Assembly: GCF_012328925.1 (NCBI RefSeq)
Contig: NZ_JAAXLS010000025.1
Location: 27,491-91,490, forward strand
Reading direction: 5' to 3'
Length of the DNA stretch: 64,000 nucleotides
Source of the DNA: Amycolatopsis acididurans
GTDB taxonomy: Bacteria > Actinomycetota > Actinomycetes > Mycobacteriales > Pseudonocardiaceae
Of the stretch, positions 1 through 7,742 are shown piece after piece (the first letter of the stretch is position 1; each line of letters begins with the position of its first letter). The notes beneath the pieces are model-generated. The model made no database searches and was not told the origin of the DNA. It worked only from the letters and a program-made list of their open reading frames with translations. The position numbers and the translations under genes are program-made.

Positions 1-1203
1 GTTCGCCGCGAGATAACCCGCACCGCCGCACGCCTCGCGCGCGGTCTGGATGCTCTTGGTCGCATGCCAGGTCGCGACGGCCTTGATACCGGCCGCCCGC
101 GATTCGAGCTCCCGCTGGCTGCGCTCGTCCACGTCGTCACCGCCCTGAATGTCGTGCAGGGTGCGCACGAGCTCCTCCTGCGCGAAGTGCAGCGCGTAGG
201 TCGTGGCGATCGCGGGCAGCAGTTTCCGTTGGTGCGCAAGGTAATCCAGCACCACGGTCTCCTGGCCGGTGCCGGGATTCTCGAACTGCCGCCGCCGCTC
301 GCCGTAGCGAACCGCCAGCGCCAAGGCGCGTTCAGTGGCGCTGATTCCCCCGCCCGCCACACTGATCCGGCCGCGGATGAGCGTGCCCAGCATGGTGAAG
401 AACCGGCGCCCGTCGCTTTCGATGGGGCTCGAGTACGTGCCGTCCTCGGCGACGTCGCCGTAGCGGTTGAGCAGCGCGTCCCTCGGCACGCGCACGCCGT
501 GGAAGGTGAGCCTGCCGTTGTCCACGCCGTTGAGCCCCGCCTTGCGCCCGCAGTCGCCGATCTCGACGCCCGGCATGGCCTCGCCGCGTTCGTCCCGGAT
601 CGGCACCAGGAACGCGTGCACGCCACGGCTTTCCCCGCCGGTGACGAGCTGCGCGAACACCACCGCCATCCGGCCGTCCCGCGCCGCGTTGCCGATGTAG
701 TCCTTGCGCGCGCCGACATCGGGAGTGTTGATCACGAACTGCCCGGCCTGGGGATCGTAGTTCGCGGTGGTGCGCAGGTGCTGCACGTCCGAGCCGTGCC
801 CGGTCTCGGTCATCGCGAAGCAGCCCGGCAGCTCCAGGTCCATGATGCGGGCCAGGTAGCGCTCGTGGTGCTTTTTCGTGCCGAGCAACTGCACGGCACC
901 GCCGAACAGGCCCCACTGCACGCCCGACTTGACCATCAGCGACAAATCGCCGTAGCCGAGCAACTCGAACGCGACCACCGAACCCCCGATGTCGCCACCA
1001 CCGCCGTACTCGCGGGCGAAGCCGTAACGCGGCTGGCCGGTCTTGGCGAGCAGGCTCAGCTTGTCCCACACCCAGGCGCGATAGTCCTCTGTGCTCGCCC
1101 CGTACGGCTCGTCGTACGCGTGCTCGGCGAGCTGGGCGCGGACCTCGCGGCGCAGCGGCGCCCACCGGCCGTCCAATACGTTCGTCAACGCATCAGGGTT
1201 CAT
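1..1203 (-). CDS. Acyl-CoA dehydrogenase/oxidase-like flavoprotein, C-terminus outside window
   Basis: The minus strand reads from an ATG at 1203 without a stop to the window edge, giving about 400 residues. Visible motifs are the acyl-CoA dehydrogenase flavin/substrate segment (CFAMTETGHGSDVQ, about residue 150), a central beta-domain stretch ending KDYIGNAARDGRMAVVF, and the C-terminal helical-domain segment RISVAGGGISATERALALAVRYG followed by RRRQFE. The conserved ending with GGAGYLAAN runs off the edge. These enzymes use FAD to introduce an alpha-beta double bond into acyl-CoA, the first step of beta-oxidation. The upstream stop in this frame is 13 codons before the ATG, so the start is well bounded. 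It lies 39 nt downstream of the preceding minus-strand gene and may be cotranscribed with it. The substrate cannot be told. Confidence 0.85.
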   Translation of the reverse strand, partial: MNPDALTNVLDGRWAPLRREVRAQLAEHAYDEPYGASTEDYRAWVWDKLSLLAKTGQPRYGFAREYGGGGDIGGSVVAFELLGYGDLSLMVKSGVQWGLFGGAVQLLGTKKHHERYLARIMDLELPGCFAMTETGHGSDVQHLRTTANYDPQAGQFVINTPDVGARKDYIGNAARDGRMAVVFAQLVTGGESRGVHAFLVPIRDERGEAMPGVEIGDCGRKAGLNGVDNGRLTFHGVRVPRDALLNRYGDVAEDGTYSSPIESDGRRFFTMLGTLIRGRISVAGGGISATERALALAVRYGERRRQFENPGTGQETVVLDYLAHQRKLLPAIATTYALHFAQEELVRTLHDIQGGDDVDERSQRELESRAAGIKAVATWHATKSIQTAREACGGAGYLAAN

Positions 1204-1242
1204 GCTCTCCAGCTTGGCGTACCCGGCGAAGATCCGCAGTGC

Positions 1243-1824
1243 TCAGCCGAGGTCGGGCCCCTTCGAGCGCAGGTCGTCTACTTTGGACATGGCCTCGCGC
1301 AGCTCACTCAGCCAGCTGTCGGCGTGCTCGCCGACCAGCCGCACCGCCCAGGCCAGTGCCTCCGAACGCGACCGTGCGACGCCGGAGTCGACCAGGGTGT
1401 CGAGCACCATCCGCTCCGGCTGCCGCAGCCGCGTCATCACCGGCACCGACAACGTGGTGAACAGCTCCTCGGTCTCCCCGATCCGCGCGCCCCAGGCCAC
1501 CTTCCGCTGATAGCGGTGCTCGGCCTGCCGGGCGATCTCGATGCGCTGCTCGCGCGTGTCCTCGCGGAACCGGCTGATCCGGCCCGATTCCGCCGCGGCA
1601 CGCGCGGCGTCGTCGTCGAATTCCTCACTCAGCGGTGGCAGTTCGCCGACGACGAGGATCTCCTCCCGGTCGACGGTGATGTCCGGGACGCCGGTGAACC
1701 ACTCGTCCGGCAGCCGCCCGGCGAACCAGCCCGCAGCGTCGTCGGCCGAGGGCGCCTCGCCCTGCTGCCAGCCGCCGCGGCCCTTCCAGCCCGCGCTTCC
1801 CTTCCAGCCTCTGTGCGTGCGCAT
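1243..1824 (-). CDS. Conserved protein with ribbon-helix-helix-like C-terminus
   Basis: A 193-residue protein. The start is ATG at 1824 because GGAGG lies five bases before it; a longer frame to 1860 has no such site. The N-terminus is Trp/Gly-rich (HRGWKGSAGW). The middle has WFAGRLPDEWFTGVPDITVDR and an Arg/Glu-rich stretch. The last 60 residues (PERMVLDTLVDSGVARSRSE then ALAWAVRLVGEHAD) resemble the helix-turn-helix part of ribbon-helix-helix DNA-binding proteins, with the SRSEALAWAV pattern. I know similar proteins only as conserved actinobacterial hypotheticals. Tandem TGTAATC repeats lie directly upstream, which would suit autoregulation (inference). It probably shares a transcript with the acyl-CoA dehydrogenase that follows. 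Confidence 0.8.
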   Translation of the reverse strand: MRTHRGWKGSAGWKGRGGWQQGEAPSADDAAGWFAGRLPDEWFTGVPDITVDREEILVVGELPPLSEEFDDDAARAAAESGRISRFREDTREQRIEIARQAEHRYQRKVAWGARIGETEELFTTLSVPVMTRLRQPERMVLDTLVDSGVARSRSEALAWAVRLVGEHADSWLSELREAMSKVDDLRSKGPDLG

Positions 1825-1836
1825 CCCGACCTCCGT

Positions 1837-1860
1837 GATTACACGATTACATCGATACAC
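1837..1860 (-). promoter_or_regulatory. Tandem TGTAATC repeats before the RHH-like gene
   Basis: Read on the minus strand, the segment contains TGTATCGA, then TGTAATCG and TGTAATCA in head-to-tail order. The two exact TGTAATC copies (1845-1851 and 1837-1843) are eight bases apart and end a few bases before the ribosome-binding site. Ribbon-helix-helix repressors usually bind such short tandem sites, so this is a candidate operator for the gene's own product (inference). Confidence 0.4.
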
Positions 1861-1890
1861 ACGCTACGCGGATTCGCCGGCGTTGAACCC

Positions 1891-3903
1891 TCACTTCGCC
1901 GAGGGCGAAAGTACTGCCTCCAGTTCGTCCGAGCTGGTCACGGGCCGGTCACACACGTAACCCCGGCAGACGTAGGCGGCCGCGGCGCCCTCCACGAGCG
2001 GCCGGTCCTGCAGCAGCGGCACGCTCTCCGGCGGGCCGGCCAGCACCACGCCGCCACCGTGCACCCGCCGCGCCGCCGTCAGGCGCAGTTCGTCCCACGC
2101 GGCCGGGTCCGTGCCGACCACCGCGACCTGCACCGGGCCTGCCATGAGCGCCTCCGCCACCGACAGCCAGTTCCCCGCGAACCGCGGCATCCTCGCGGCA
2201 AGCTGACCGACGCGGCTCAGCGCGCGTTCGGCCGCCGTGCGATAGGCCGCGGCGCGCTCGTGCCCCACCAGCACGGAGGCGGTCGCCAGCGCGGCGGCCA
2301 GTGCCGAGGCGCCCGACGGGCTCGCGTTGTCGCCCGGGTCGGACGGCCGCTGCACCAACGTTTCCGCGTCGTCCGCGGTGTCGTGGTAGGCACCCGGCGC
2401 GTCCTTCGAGGCGAACTTCTCCAGCGCGAGATCGAGCAGCCCGGTCGCCTCGGTGAGCCAGCGCGCCTGGCCGGTGGCCTGGTGCAGCGCGAGCAGGCCG
2501 TCGGCGAAGCACGCGTAGTCCTCCAGGACGCCGGCCGCCTCGCCGACCCGCCCGTCGCGGGAGCTGCGGCGCAACCGCCCGTCGACGAGGTGGATGTCGA
2601 GGATGGCCGACGCGGCGCGCGCCGCCGCCTCGATCCACTCCGGCTCGTTGAGCGCGGCACCCGCCTCGCACAGGGCGGTGATGGCCTGCCCGTTCCAGGA
2701 CGCGATCACCTTGTCGTCCCGGCCCGGCTGCGGCCGCCGGTCGCGCACCGCCAGCAGGGCCGGCCGCACCCGCTCGTACCGGTCGAAGTCGTCGGGATCC
2801 CGCCGCAGCTGCAACACCGACCGGCCATGCTCGAAGGTGCCCGTCTCGGTGACACCGAACAACTCGATCGCCCAGTCACCGTCCTCGCCGAGCACCTCGC
2901 GCAGCTCTTCGGGTGTCCAGACGTAGGTCAGGCCCTCCTCGCCGTGCGTGTCCGCGTCGAGCGAGGCGGCGAACCCGCCCTCCGCCGTGCCGAGCCGTTC
3001 GAGCAGGAAGTTCCCCGTCATGCGCGCGACGGACAACGCCCGCGAAGAGTCGGTCAGCCGCGCCAGATGCGCGTACGCGCGCAGCAGCAAAGCGTTGTCG
3101 TACAACATCTTCTCGAAGTGCGGCACCACCCAGTCGGCGTCCACCGAGTACCGCGCGAACCCGCCGGCCAGCTGGTCGTACATGCCACCGCGGGACATCG
3201 CCTCCGCGCACTGCTCCACCAAGGACAGTGCTTCGGCGGAGCCGGTGCGTTCGTGGTGGCGCAGCAGGAACTCCAGCACCATCGACGGCGGGAACTTCGG
3301 CGCGCCACCGAATCCGCCGCGCGCACGGTCGGCCTCGCCGCTCAGCTTGGTCACCGCGCCGTCGAGCACGGTCTCGTCCACCGCGGCCTCGGGCAGCGGT
3401 CCGGTCTGCCGGGCCAGCTCGGACACGATCTGCCCGGCGCCCTCCCGCAGCTCCTCGCGCCGCTCCTGCCAGGCCTGCGTGACCGCGACCAGCAGATGCG
3501 GGAACGACGGCATGCCCGGCCGCGGTTGCGGCGGGTAGTAGGTGCCGCAGTGGAACGGTTCGCCGTCGGGCGTCAGGAAGCAGGTCATGGGCCAGCCGCC
3601 CTGGCCGGTCATCGCCTGCGTCGCGGTCATGTAGACGGCGTCGATGTCCGGGCGTTCCTCGCGGTCCACCTTGATGTTGACGAAGTTGTCGTTCATCAAC
3701 TTCGCCGTTTCGGCGTCTTCGAAGGACTCGTGCGCCATCACATGGCACCAGTGACACGCCGCGTAACCGACGGAGAGCAGGATCGGCACGTCCCGGCGGC
3801 GGGCCTCGGCGAGCGCTTCGGCACTCCACGGCCACCAGTCCACCGGGTTCTCGGCGTGCTGCAACAGGTACGGGCTGGTCGCGCTGGCGAGTCGGTTGGC
3901 CAT
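1891..3903 (-). CDS. DUF255 thioredoxin-fold/glycoside-hydrolase-like protein (YyaL/SSP411 family)
   Basis: A full-length 670-residue member of the YyaL/spermatogenesis-associated protein 20 family. The N-terminal thioredoxin-like domain (about 1-160) begins SPYLLQHAENPVDWWPW and carries a CxxC site, CHWCH at 50-54, then VDREERPDID and the GGWPM segment. The remainder has the alpha/alpha-barrel signatures DKVIASWNGQAI and VVPHFEKMLYDNALLL. The biochemical role is not established for bacterial members; a redox or quality-control role is inferred from the CxxC motif. It is the last gene of an operon with mca and a small membrane protein, an order I recall from mycobacteria (Rv1082-Rv1084), which hints at a link with mycothiol metabolism but does not prove one. 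Confidence 0.93.
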   Translation of the reverse strand: MANRLASATSPYLLQHAENPVDWWPWSAEALAEARRRDVPILLSVGYAACHWCHVMAHESFEDAETAKLMNDNFVNIKVDREERPDIDAVYMTATQAMTGQGGWPMTCFLTPDGEPFHCGTYYPPQPRPGMPSFPHLLVAVTQAWQERREELREGAGQIVSELARQTGPLPEAAVDETVLDGAVTKLSGEADRARGGFGGAPKFPPSMVLEFLLRHHERTGSAEALSLVEQCAEAMSRGGMYDQLAGGFARYSVDADWVVPHFEKMLYDNALLLRAYAHLARLTDSSRALSVARMTGNFLLERLGTAEGGFAASLDADTHGEEGLTYVWTPEELREVLGEDGDWAIELFGVTETGTFEHGRSVLQLRRDPDDFDRYERVRPALLAVRDRRPQPGRDDKVIASWNGQAITALCEAGAALNEPEWIEAAARAASAILDIHLVDGRLRRSSRDGRVGEAAGVLEDYACFADGLLALHQATGQARWLTEATGLLDLALEKFASKDAPGAYHDTADDAETLVQRPSDPGDNASPSGASALAAALATASVLVGHERAAAYRTAAERALSRVGQLAARMPRFAGNWLSVAEALMAGPVQVAVVGTDPAAWDELRLTAARRVHGGGVVLAGPPESVPLLQDRPLVEGAAAAYVCRGYVCDRPVTSSDELEAVLSPSAK

Positions 3904-3952
3904 GCCCCAAGGGTGTCACGCGTCGGCGCGACCGGCCGGAGGAGGCGGTGAG

Positions 3953-4279
3953 CTAGGAACTCTTCTCGCGTTGCCTCGGTGCGGGCTCGGTGGAGTCCGT
4001 CGCCCCGGGCTCGGCGTCAACGGCCGCCTCGCCCTCACCCGGCTGTTCCTCGGTCTCCTCCGGATCGAAGCTCGCCGGAACCCGCTTGAGGTGCTTGGTC
4101 ATCGAGCGGACCAAGAACGCCACCGCGATCAGGAAGATCAGCAGCAGCAGGAAGCCCACGGGCGAGGACTTGCCGAAGTCGTCACCCTGCCCGCCGCCGT
4201 CGCCGGTGTTCGGCTGCTGCTGGGTGAGCACCAGCGCGACGGTGTTGGCCGGCACGGTGACCGGCGCCAGAAAACTCAT
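3953..4279 (-). CDS. Small single-pass membrane protein of the mca operon
   Basis: A 108-residue protein with an extracytoplasmic-looking Gln/Asn/Gly-rich N-terminus, one strongly hydrophobic segment (GFLLLLIFLIAVAFLV, about 42-57), a basic stop-transfer stretch (RSMTKHLKRV) and a Glu/Pro/Ala-rich tail. Its ATG overlaps the mca stop codon by four bases (ATGA), so translation is probably coupled. The position between mca and the DUF255 gene matches Rv1083 of M. tuberculosis (from memory). No catalytic motif is visible. A membrane tether or partner for one of its neighbours is possible but unsupported. Confidence 0.85.
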   Translation of the reverse strand: MSFLAPVTVPANTVALVLTQQQPNTGDGGGQGDDFGKSSPVGFLLLLIFLIAVAFLVRSMTKHLKRVPASFDPEETEEQPGEGEAAVDAEPGATDSTEPAPRQREKSS

Positions 4280-5187
4280 GTGGTCACCTTCTCACGTACC
4301 CCCGCGAACAGATCGTCCTCCGGCAGCGTGCTGTCCACAAGTGAGCGCACCAGCTCGTAGTCCTCGGTGGGCCACACCTCACGCTGCAGCTCCAGCGGGA
4401 CCGCGAACCACCGGCTGTTCGGGTCGATCTGGGTGGCGTGCGCCCGCAACGCCTCGTCGCGGGTCTCGAAATACTCGGCGCAGCCGACGCGCGTGGTGAC
4501 CCGCTCCATCACGTCCGGCCTGCTCGGGTCCCACTTCGCCAGCCACTCGGCGTAGGGCGACTCCTCGCCCGCCGCGACCAGCGCGTCGTGGAACAGCTGC
4601 ATCCGGCGCCGGGACATGCCGTGGATGTAGTACAGCTTGAGCGGCTGCCACGGCTCGCCCGCGTGGGCGTAGCGGTCCGGCTCGGCCGCCGCGTCGAAGG
4701 CCGCGACCGACACCTCGTGGCACCGGATGTGATCGGGGTGCGGGTAGCCGCCGTTCTCGTCGTAGGTGACCACCACGTGCGGACGGAAGTCGCGGATCAC
4801 GCGGACCAGCTCGCTGGCCGACTCCTCCAGCGGGACACGCGCGAAGCAGCCCTCCGGCAGCGGCGGCAGCGGGTCACCCTCGGGCAGGCCCGAGTCGACG
4901 AACCCCAGCCAGTGGTGCTTCACGCCGAGGATCTTCGCCGCGCGCGCCATTTCCTCGCGGCGCAGATCGGTCATGTTCTCGCGGACCTCGGGGCGGTCCA
5001 TCGCCGGGTTGAGCACGCTTCCGGCCTCGCCACCGGTGCACGTGACGACCATGACCTCGGCGCCTTCCGCGACATACTTGGCCATCGTGGCCGCGCCCTT
5101 GCTCGACTCGTCGTCCGGATGGGCGTGCACCGCCATCAGACGCAGGCGCGAACCAGGCTCAGCAATCAGCTCGTCAGTTCCCACCAT
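4276..5187 (-). CDS. mca: Mycothiol S-conjugate amidase
   Basis: This enzyme hydrolyses mycothiol S-conjugates of electrophiles and antibiotics into GlcN-Ins and a mercapturic acid for export. The LmbE-like deacetylase fold is shown by the zinc motif AHPDDE (residues 22-27), a second motif GGEAGSVLNP, and the third zinc ligand region GGYPHPDHIR. The segment HWLGFVDSG and the C-terminal AHATQIDPNSRWFAVP are typical of Mca rather than of MshB, the GlcNAc-Ins deacetylase. I placed the start at ATG 5187 (303 residues), near the length of the mycobacterial enzyme. The frame stays open upstream to 5307, but that part has no family resemblance. It is first in a three-gene operon and divergent from the DUF4307 gene. 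Confidence 0.93.
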   Translation of the reverse strand: MVGTDELIAEPGSRLRLMAVHAHPDDESSKGAATMAKYVAEGAEVMVVTCTGGEAGSVLNPAMDRPEVRENMTDLRREEMARAAKILGVKHHWLGFVDSGLPEGDPLPPLPEGCFARVPLEESASELVRVIRDFRPHVVVTYDENGGYPHPDHIRCHEVSVAAFDAAAEPDRYAHAGEPWQPLKLYYIHGMSRRRMQLFHDALVAAGEESPYAEWLAKWDPSRPDVMERVTTRVGCAEYFETRDEALRAHATQIDPNSRWFAVPLELQREVWPTEDYELVRSLVDSTLPEDDLFAGVREKVTT

Positions 5188-5243
5188 GCCTGCAACGACC
5201 CCTTCTGCAACGCTATTCCGCGCCTGAGTGGATACTCGGTCCG

Positions 5244-5266
5244 GTACCCATTGTCCCCAGGGGTAC
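5244..5266. promoter_or_regulatory. Inverted repeat GTACCC-N11-GGGTAC between mca and DUF4307 gene
   Basis: In the 104-base divergent interval, GTACCC (5244-5249) and GGGTAC (5261-5266) form an inverted repeat with an 11-base spacer. It could serve either promoter. The same half-site occurs without a spacer in front of the coiled-coil gene at 18875. No regulator is identified. Confidence 0.3.
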
Positions 5267-5291
5267 GACAGAACGATTCGGAGGCCCGGGT

Positions 5292-5714
5292 TTGACCACG
5301 CGCGCACTGCCGGAAGGCCGCTACGGCCCCGCGCGCAGCGGTGCCGTCAAACGGTGGCGGGCCTGGGCTTATGGCGTGATCGCGCTGGTGGTCAGCGTCG
5401 CCGTCGCGTGGGTGGCCTACATCAATCTGGGGCCCGCCCCCATCGACGCCGAACGGGTCGCGTTCGGGGAGCAGCCAGGCAACGCCATGTCCGTCACGAT
5501 CAACGTCACACGCGACGATCCGGGCAAGCCCGGGGTCTGCATCGTGCGCGTACGTGACATCTCGGGCGCGGAAAGTGGCCGGAAAGAGGTGTTCGTTCCC
5601 GCCGGCGATGGCAACAGCCGGCAGACAACCGTTGTCCGCAGCATCGACCGTCCCGTCACCGCGGACGTTTTCGGCTGCTCGTACTCTGTGCCCGCGTATT
5701 TGTCAAGTAGCTAG
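5292..5714 (+). CDS. DUF4307 membrane-anchored protein
   Basis: A 140-residue protein. The start is TTG at 5292, supported by GGAGG seven bases upstream. A basic N-terminus (ARSGAVKRWR) leads into one transmembrane helix (about 27-46, YGVIALVVSVAVAWVAYINL). An extracytoplasmic beta-rich domain follows with two cysteines, in the GKPGVCIVRVRD segment and near the end (FGCSYSVP), which could form a disulfide. This matches the DUF4307 family found next to greA and mca in actinobacteria (Rv1081c position, from memory). Function is unknown. A strong hairpin with a T run lies about 90 bases downstream. Confidence 0.85.
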   Translation: MTTRALPEGRYGPARSGAVKRWRAWAYGVIALVVSVAVAWVAYINLGPAPIDAERVAFGEQPGNAMSVTINVTRDDPGKPGVCIVRVRDISGAESGRKEVFVPAGDGNSRQTTVVRSIDRPVTADVFGCSYSVPAYLSSS

Positions 5715-5805
5715 CGGCCAACGGAGTGAAACCGGCGCCGAGCGTCCACAGGACGGGAAATCGGACGGCGCCGGTGGTCTTTTGCGTGCTATCCTGGTCT
5801 ACCGG

Positions 5806-5830
5806 CACGGCCCAGACGGGCCGTGTTTTT
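5806..5830 (+). terminator. Intrinsic terminator-like hairpin upstream of greA
   Basis: CACGGCCC (5806-5813) pairs perfectly with GGGCCGTG (5818-5825) around the loop AGAC and is followed by five T residues (5826-5830). It may simply end the DUF4307 transcript. However, a TATCCT box at 5790-5795 would start a greA transcript just before the stem, so it could instead be an attenuator in the greA leader. Confidence 0.7.
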
Positions 5831-5919
5831 CCTTTATCACGAGCCCCGCTGGCCCCCAGCCAGTGTGGCCGCCGGCTTGTATACCCATGCCCGGCAGGCA
5901 CGACGAGGAGATGGTGACC

Positions 5920-6408
5920 GTGGCCGACACCCAGGTGACCTGGCTGACCCAGGAAGCCTACGACAGGCTCAAGCACGAGCTCGACGAACTCATCGAGAAT
6001 CGTCCGGTCATCGCCGCGAGGATCAACGACAGCCGGGAAGAGGGCGACCTCAAGGAGAACGGGGGCTACCACGCCGCCCGTGAGGAGCAGGGCCAGGCCG
6101 AGGCCCGGATTCGCCACCTGCAGGAGCTGCTCCGCTCGGCCAAGGTCGGGGAGGCGCCCGCCAACGACGGCATCGCGGAGCCGGGCAAGGTGCTCACCGT
6201 GCGCTACGACGGTGACGACGAGGAGGAGAAGTTCCTGCTCGCCACCCGTGAAGAGGGCGCGGAGGGTGAAATCGACGTGTACTCCCCCGAGTCGCCGCTG
6301 GGCAAGGCCCTGCTCGGCGCCAAGGAGGGCGAGTCGCGCGAGTACGAGCTGCCCAACGGCAACACGATGAAGGTGACCCTGGTCAAGGCGGTCCCCTACA
6401 CCGGCTGA
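5920..6408 (+). CDS. greA: Transcription elongation factor GreA
   Basis: GreA enters the RNA polymerase secondary channel and stimulates cleavage of backtracked RNA. The 162-residue product has the N-terminal coiled coil, with the acidic tip region INDSREEGDLKENGGYHAA containing the catalytic D/E pair, and a C-terminal FKBP-like domain with YSPESPLGKALLG. I chose GTG 5920 as the start because GAGGAG sits nine bases upstream and the product then begins VADTQVTWLTQEAYDRL, as in mycobacterial GreA. An ATG at 5911 abuts the ribosome-binding site. A strong terminator follows at 6419-6463, so the gene is probably monocistronic. Confidence 0.96.
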   Translation: MADTQVTWLTQEAYDRLKHELDELIENRPVIAARINDSREEGDLKENGGYHAAREEQGQAEARIRHLQELLRSAKVGEAPANDGIAEPGKVLTVRYDGDDEEEKFLLATREEGAEGEIDVYSPESPLGKALLGAKEGESREYELPNGNTMKVTLVKAVPYTG

Positions 6409-6418
6409 GTACGTCGGC

Positions 6419-6463
6419 AAGGGGGTTCCGCGCCGGAAATGTCAGCGCACGGAGCCCCCTTTT
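6419..6463 (+). terminator. greA terminator
   Basis: AAGGGGGTTCCG (6419-6430) pairs with CGGAGCCCCCTT (6450-6461), a 12-bp stem with one G-U pair, and the descending arm runs into TTTT. The spacing, 11 bases after the greA stop, fits a rho-independent terminator. Confidence 0.85.
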
Positions 6464-6481
6464 CCGGCTAATTTGAACGGT

Positions 6482-7279
6482 ATGACCCTGCCCATTTGCG
6501 CCACTTGCGGCATGCAGTACTCAGCGCCGCGGACGGACTGCCCGATCTGCGAGGACGAGCGGCAGTACGTCCCGGCCGGTGGGCAGCGCTGGACGGATCT
6601 GGAGACCGTCCGCGCCGAGCACACCGCGCGGATCGAGGAGCAGGGCGCCGACGTCGTCGGCATCGGCTGCGAACCGAAGTTCGCGATCGGGCAGCGGGCG
6701 TTGCTCGTACGCACCGGATCCGGCAACTTCCTGTGGGACTGCGTCGCCTACCTCGACGACGAGATCATCGCCAGGATCACCGAGGCGGGCGGGATCAGCG
6801 GGATCGCGATCAGCCACCCGCACTACTACTCCACCTCGGTCGAGTGGGCCCGCACCTTCGACGTCCCGCTCCACCTGCACGAGAAGGACCGGCAGTGGCT
6901 CGGCCGCTCCGATCCCGGCGTCGACTGGTGGAGCGGTGAGACCAAGCAGGTCACCCCCGATCTGGAGCTGATCAACCTCGGGGTGCATTTCGCCGGTGGC
7001 ACCGTCATGCACTGGCCGGGCGGCGAAGGCGGCGAGGGCGCGCTGTTCTCCGGCGACATCGTGCAGGTCGTCCCGGACCGCACGCACGTCGGATTCATGT
7101 ACTCCTATCCGAACCTGATCCCGGAACGGCCACCGGTGGTGCGCCGCGCGGCCGAGATTCTGGCCCGCTACCGGTTCAGCGCGATCTACGGCGCGTGGTG
7201 GGACGCGGTCGTGCGCAGTGACGGCTACGAGGTCGTGCAGCGCTCCGCGAAACGCTATCTGGAGTTCGTCTCGTCGTAG
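6482..7279 (+). CDS. Metallo-beta-lactamase-fold hydrolase with N-terminal zinc ribbon
   Basis: A 265-residue protein. It opens with a Cys4 motif (CATCG then CPIC, residues 6-25) that should bind zinc. The beta-lactamase-fold part has ITEAGGISGIAISHPHYYS in place of the usual HxHxDH, then HLHEKDRQW, HFAGGTVMHWPGG and FSGDIVQVVPDR. The HPHYYS variant is a recognisable subfamily of uncertain substrate. TAATTT at 6469-6474 ends seven bases before the ATG and no ribosome-binding site is present, so the mRNA is probably leaderless. The 3' end overlaps the convergent Lrp-type gene by 25 bases. Confidence 0.82.
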   Translation: MTLPICATCGMQYSAPRTDCPICEDERQYVPAGGQRWTDLETVRAEHTARIEEQGADVVGIGCEPKFAIGQRALLVRTGSGNFLWDCVAYLDDEIIARITEAGGISGIAISHPHYYSTSVEWARTFDVPLHLHEKDRQWLGRSDPGVDWWSGETKQVTPDLELINLGVHFAGGTVMHWPGGEGGEGALFSGDIVQVVPDRTHVGFMYSYPNLIPERPPVVRRAAEILARYRFSAIYGAWWDAVVRSDGYEVVQRSAKRYLEFVSS

Positions 7280-7731
7280 GCGATCCGCTCCAGCAGCGGC
7301 CGCACGCGGGGCGCGATCGGCGTCGACAGCGCCAGCGACGTGCTCGTGCGCAGCACACCGGGCAGTCCGACCACCTGGTCGATCACGCGCTGCAGGTCCT
7401 CGTGGTCGCGCGCCACCATCCGCACGAACAGATCCCCCTGGCCGGTCGTGGCGTGTGCCTCACAGACCTGATCGATCGCGGCCAGCCCCTCGGCGACCTC
7501 GACGCGGCTGCCCTGCGCGATCTCCAGCACCGCGAACGCGGTCAGCCCGTACCCCATCGCCGCCAGGTCCACCTCGGGCGGGAAGCCGCCGAGAATGCCC
7601 TGTTCGGTGAGCCGGTCCAGCCGCGCCTGCACCGTGCCGCGAGCCACGCCCAGCCGTCGCGCGCATTCGAGCACGCCGAGCCGCGGCGCGTCGGTCAGCA
7701 GGAGCAGCAGCCGGGCGTCGAGCGAATCCAC
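7255..7731 (-). CDS. Lrp/AsnC-family transcriptional regulator
   Basis: A 158-residue regulator. The start is GTG 7731 with AGGAGG upstream. It has an N-terminal winged helix (LDARLLLLLTDAPRLGVLE then CARRLGVARGTVQARLDRL) and a C-terminal RAM/ligand-binding domain with ATTGQGDLFVRMVARDHEDL and LPGVLRTSTSLAL. It follows the threonine dehydratase stop by 11 bases, so the two form an operon. This suggests it senses a branched-chain or related amino acid and controls ilvA (inference). Its tail overlaps the convergent hydrolase gene. Confidence 0.9.
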   Translation of the reverse strand: MDSLDARLLLLLTDAPRLGVLECARRLGVARGTVQARLDRLTEQGILGGFPPEVDLAAMGYGLTAFAVLEIAQGSRVEVAEGLAAIDQVCEAHATTGQGDLFVRMVARDHEDLQRVIDQVVGLPGVLRTSTSLALSTPIAPRVRPLLERIAYDETNSR

Positions 7732-7742
7732 CGTCGTCCCTC

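Noticed and set aside
64..3951. A 1,295-codon open frame on the plus strand
   Set aside because: It is antisense to the acyl-CoA dehydrogenase, RHH-like and DUF255 genes, whose protein motifs are clear. The Ala/Arg/His/Gly-rich translation is typical of GC-rich shadow frames.
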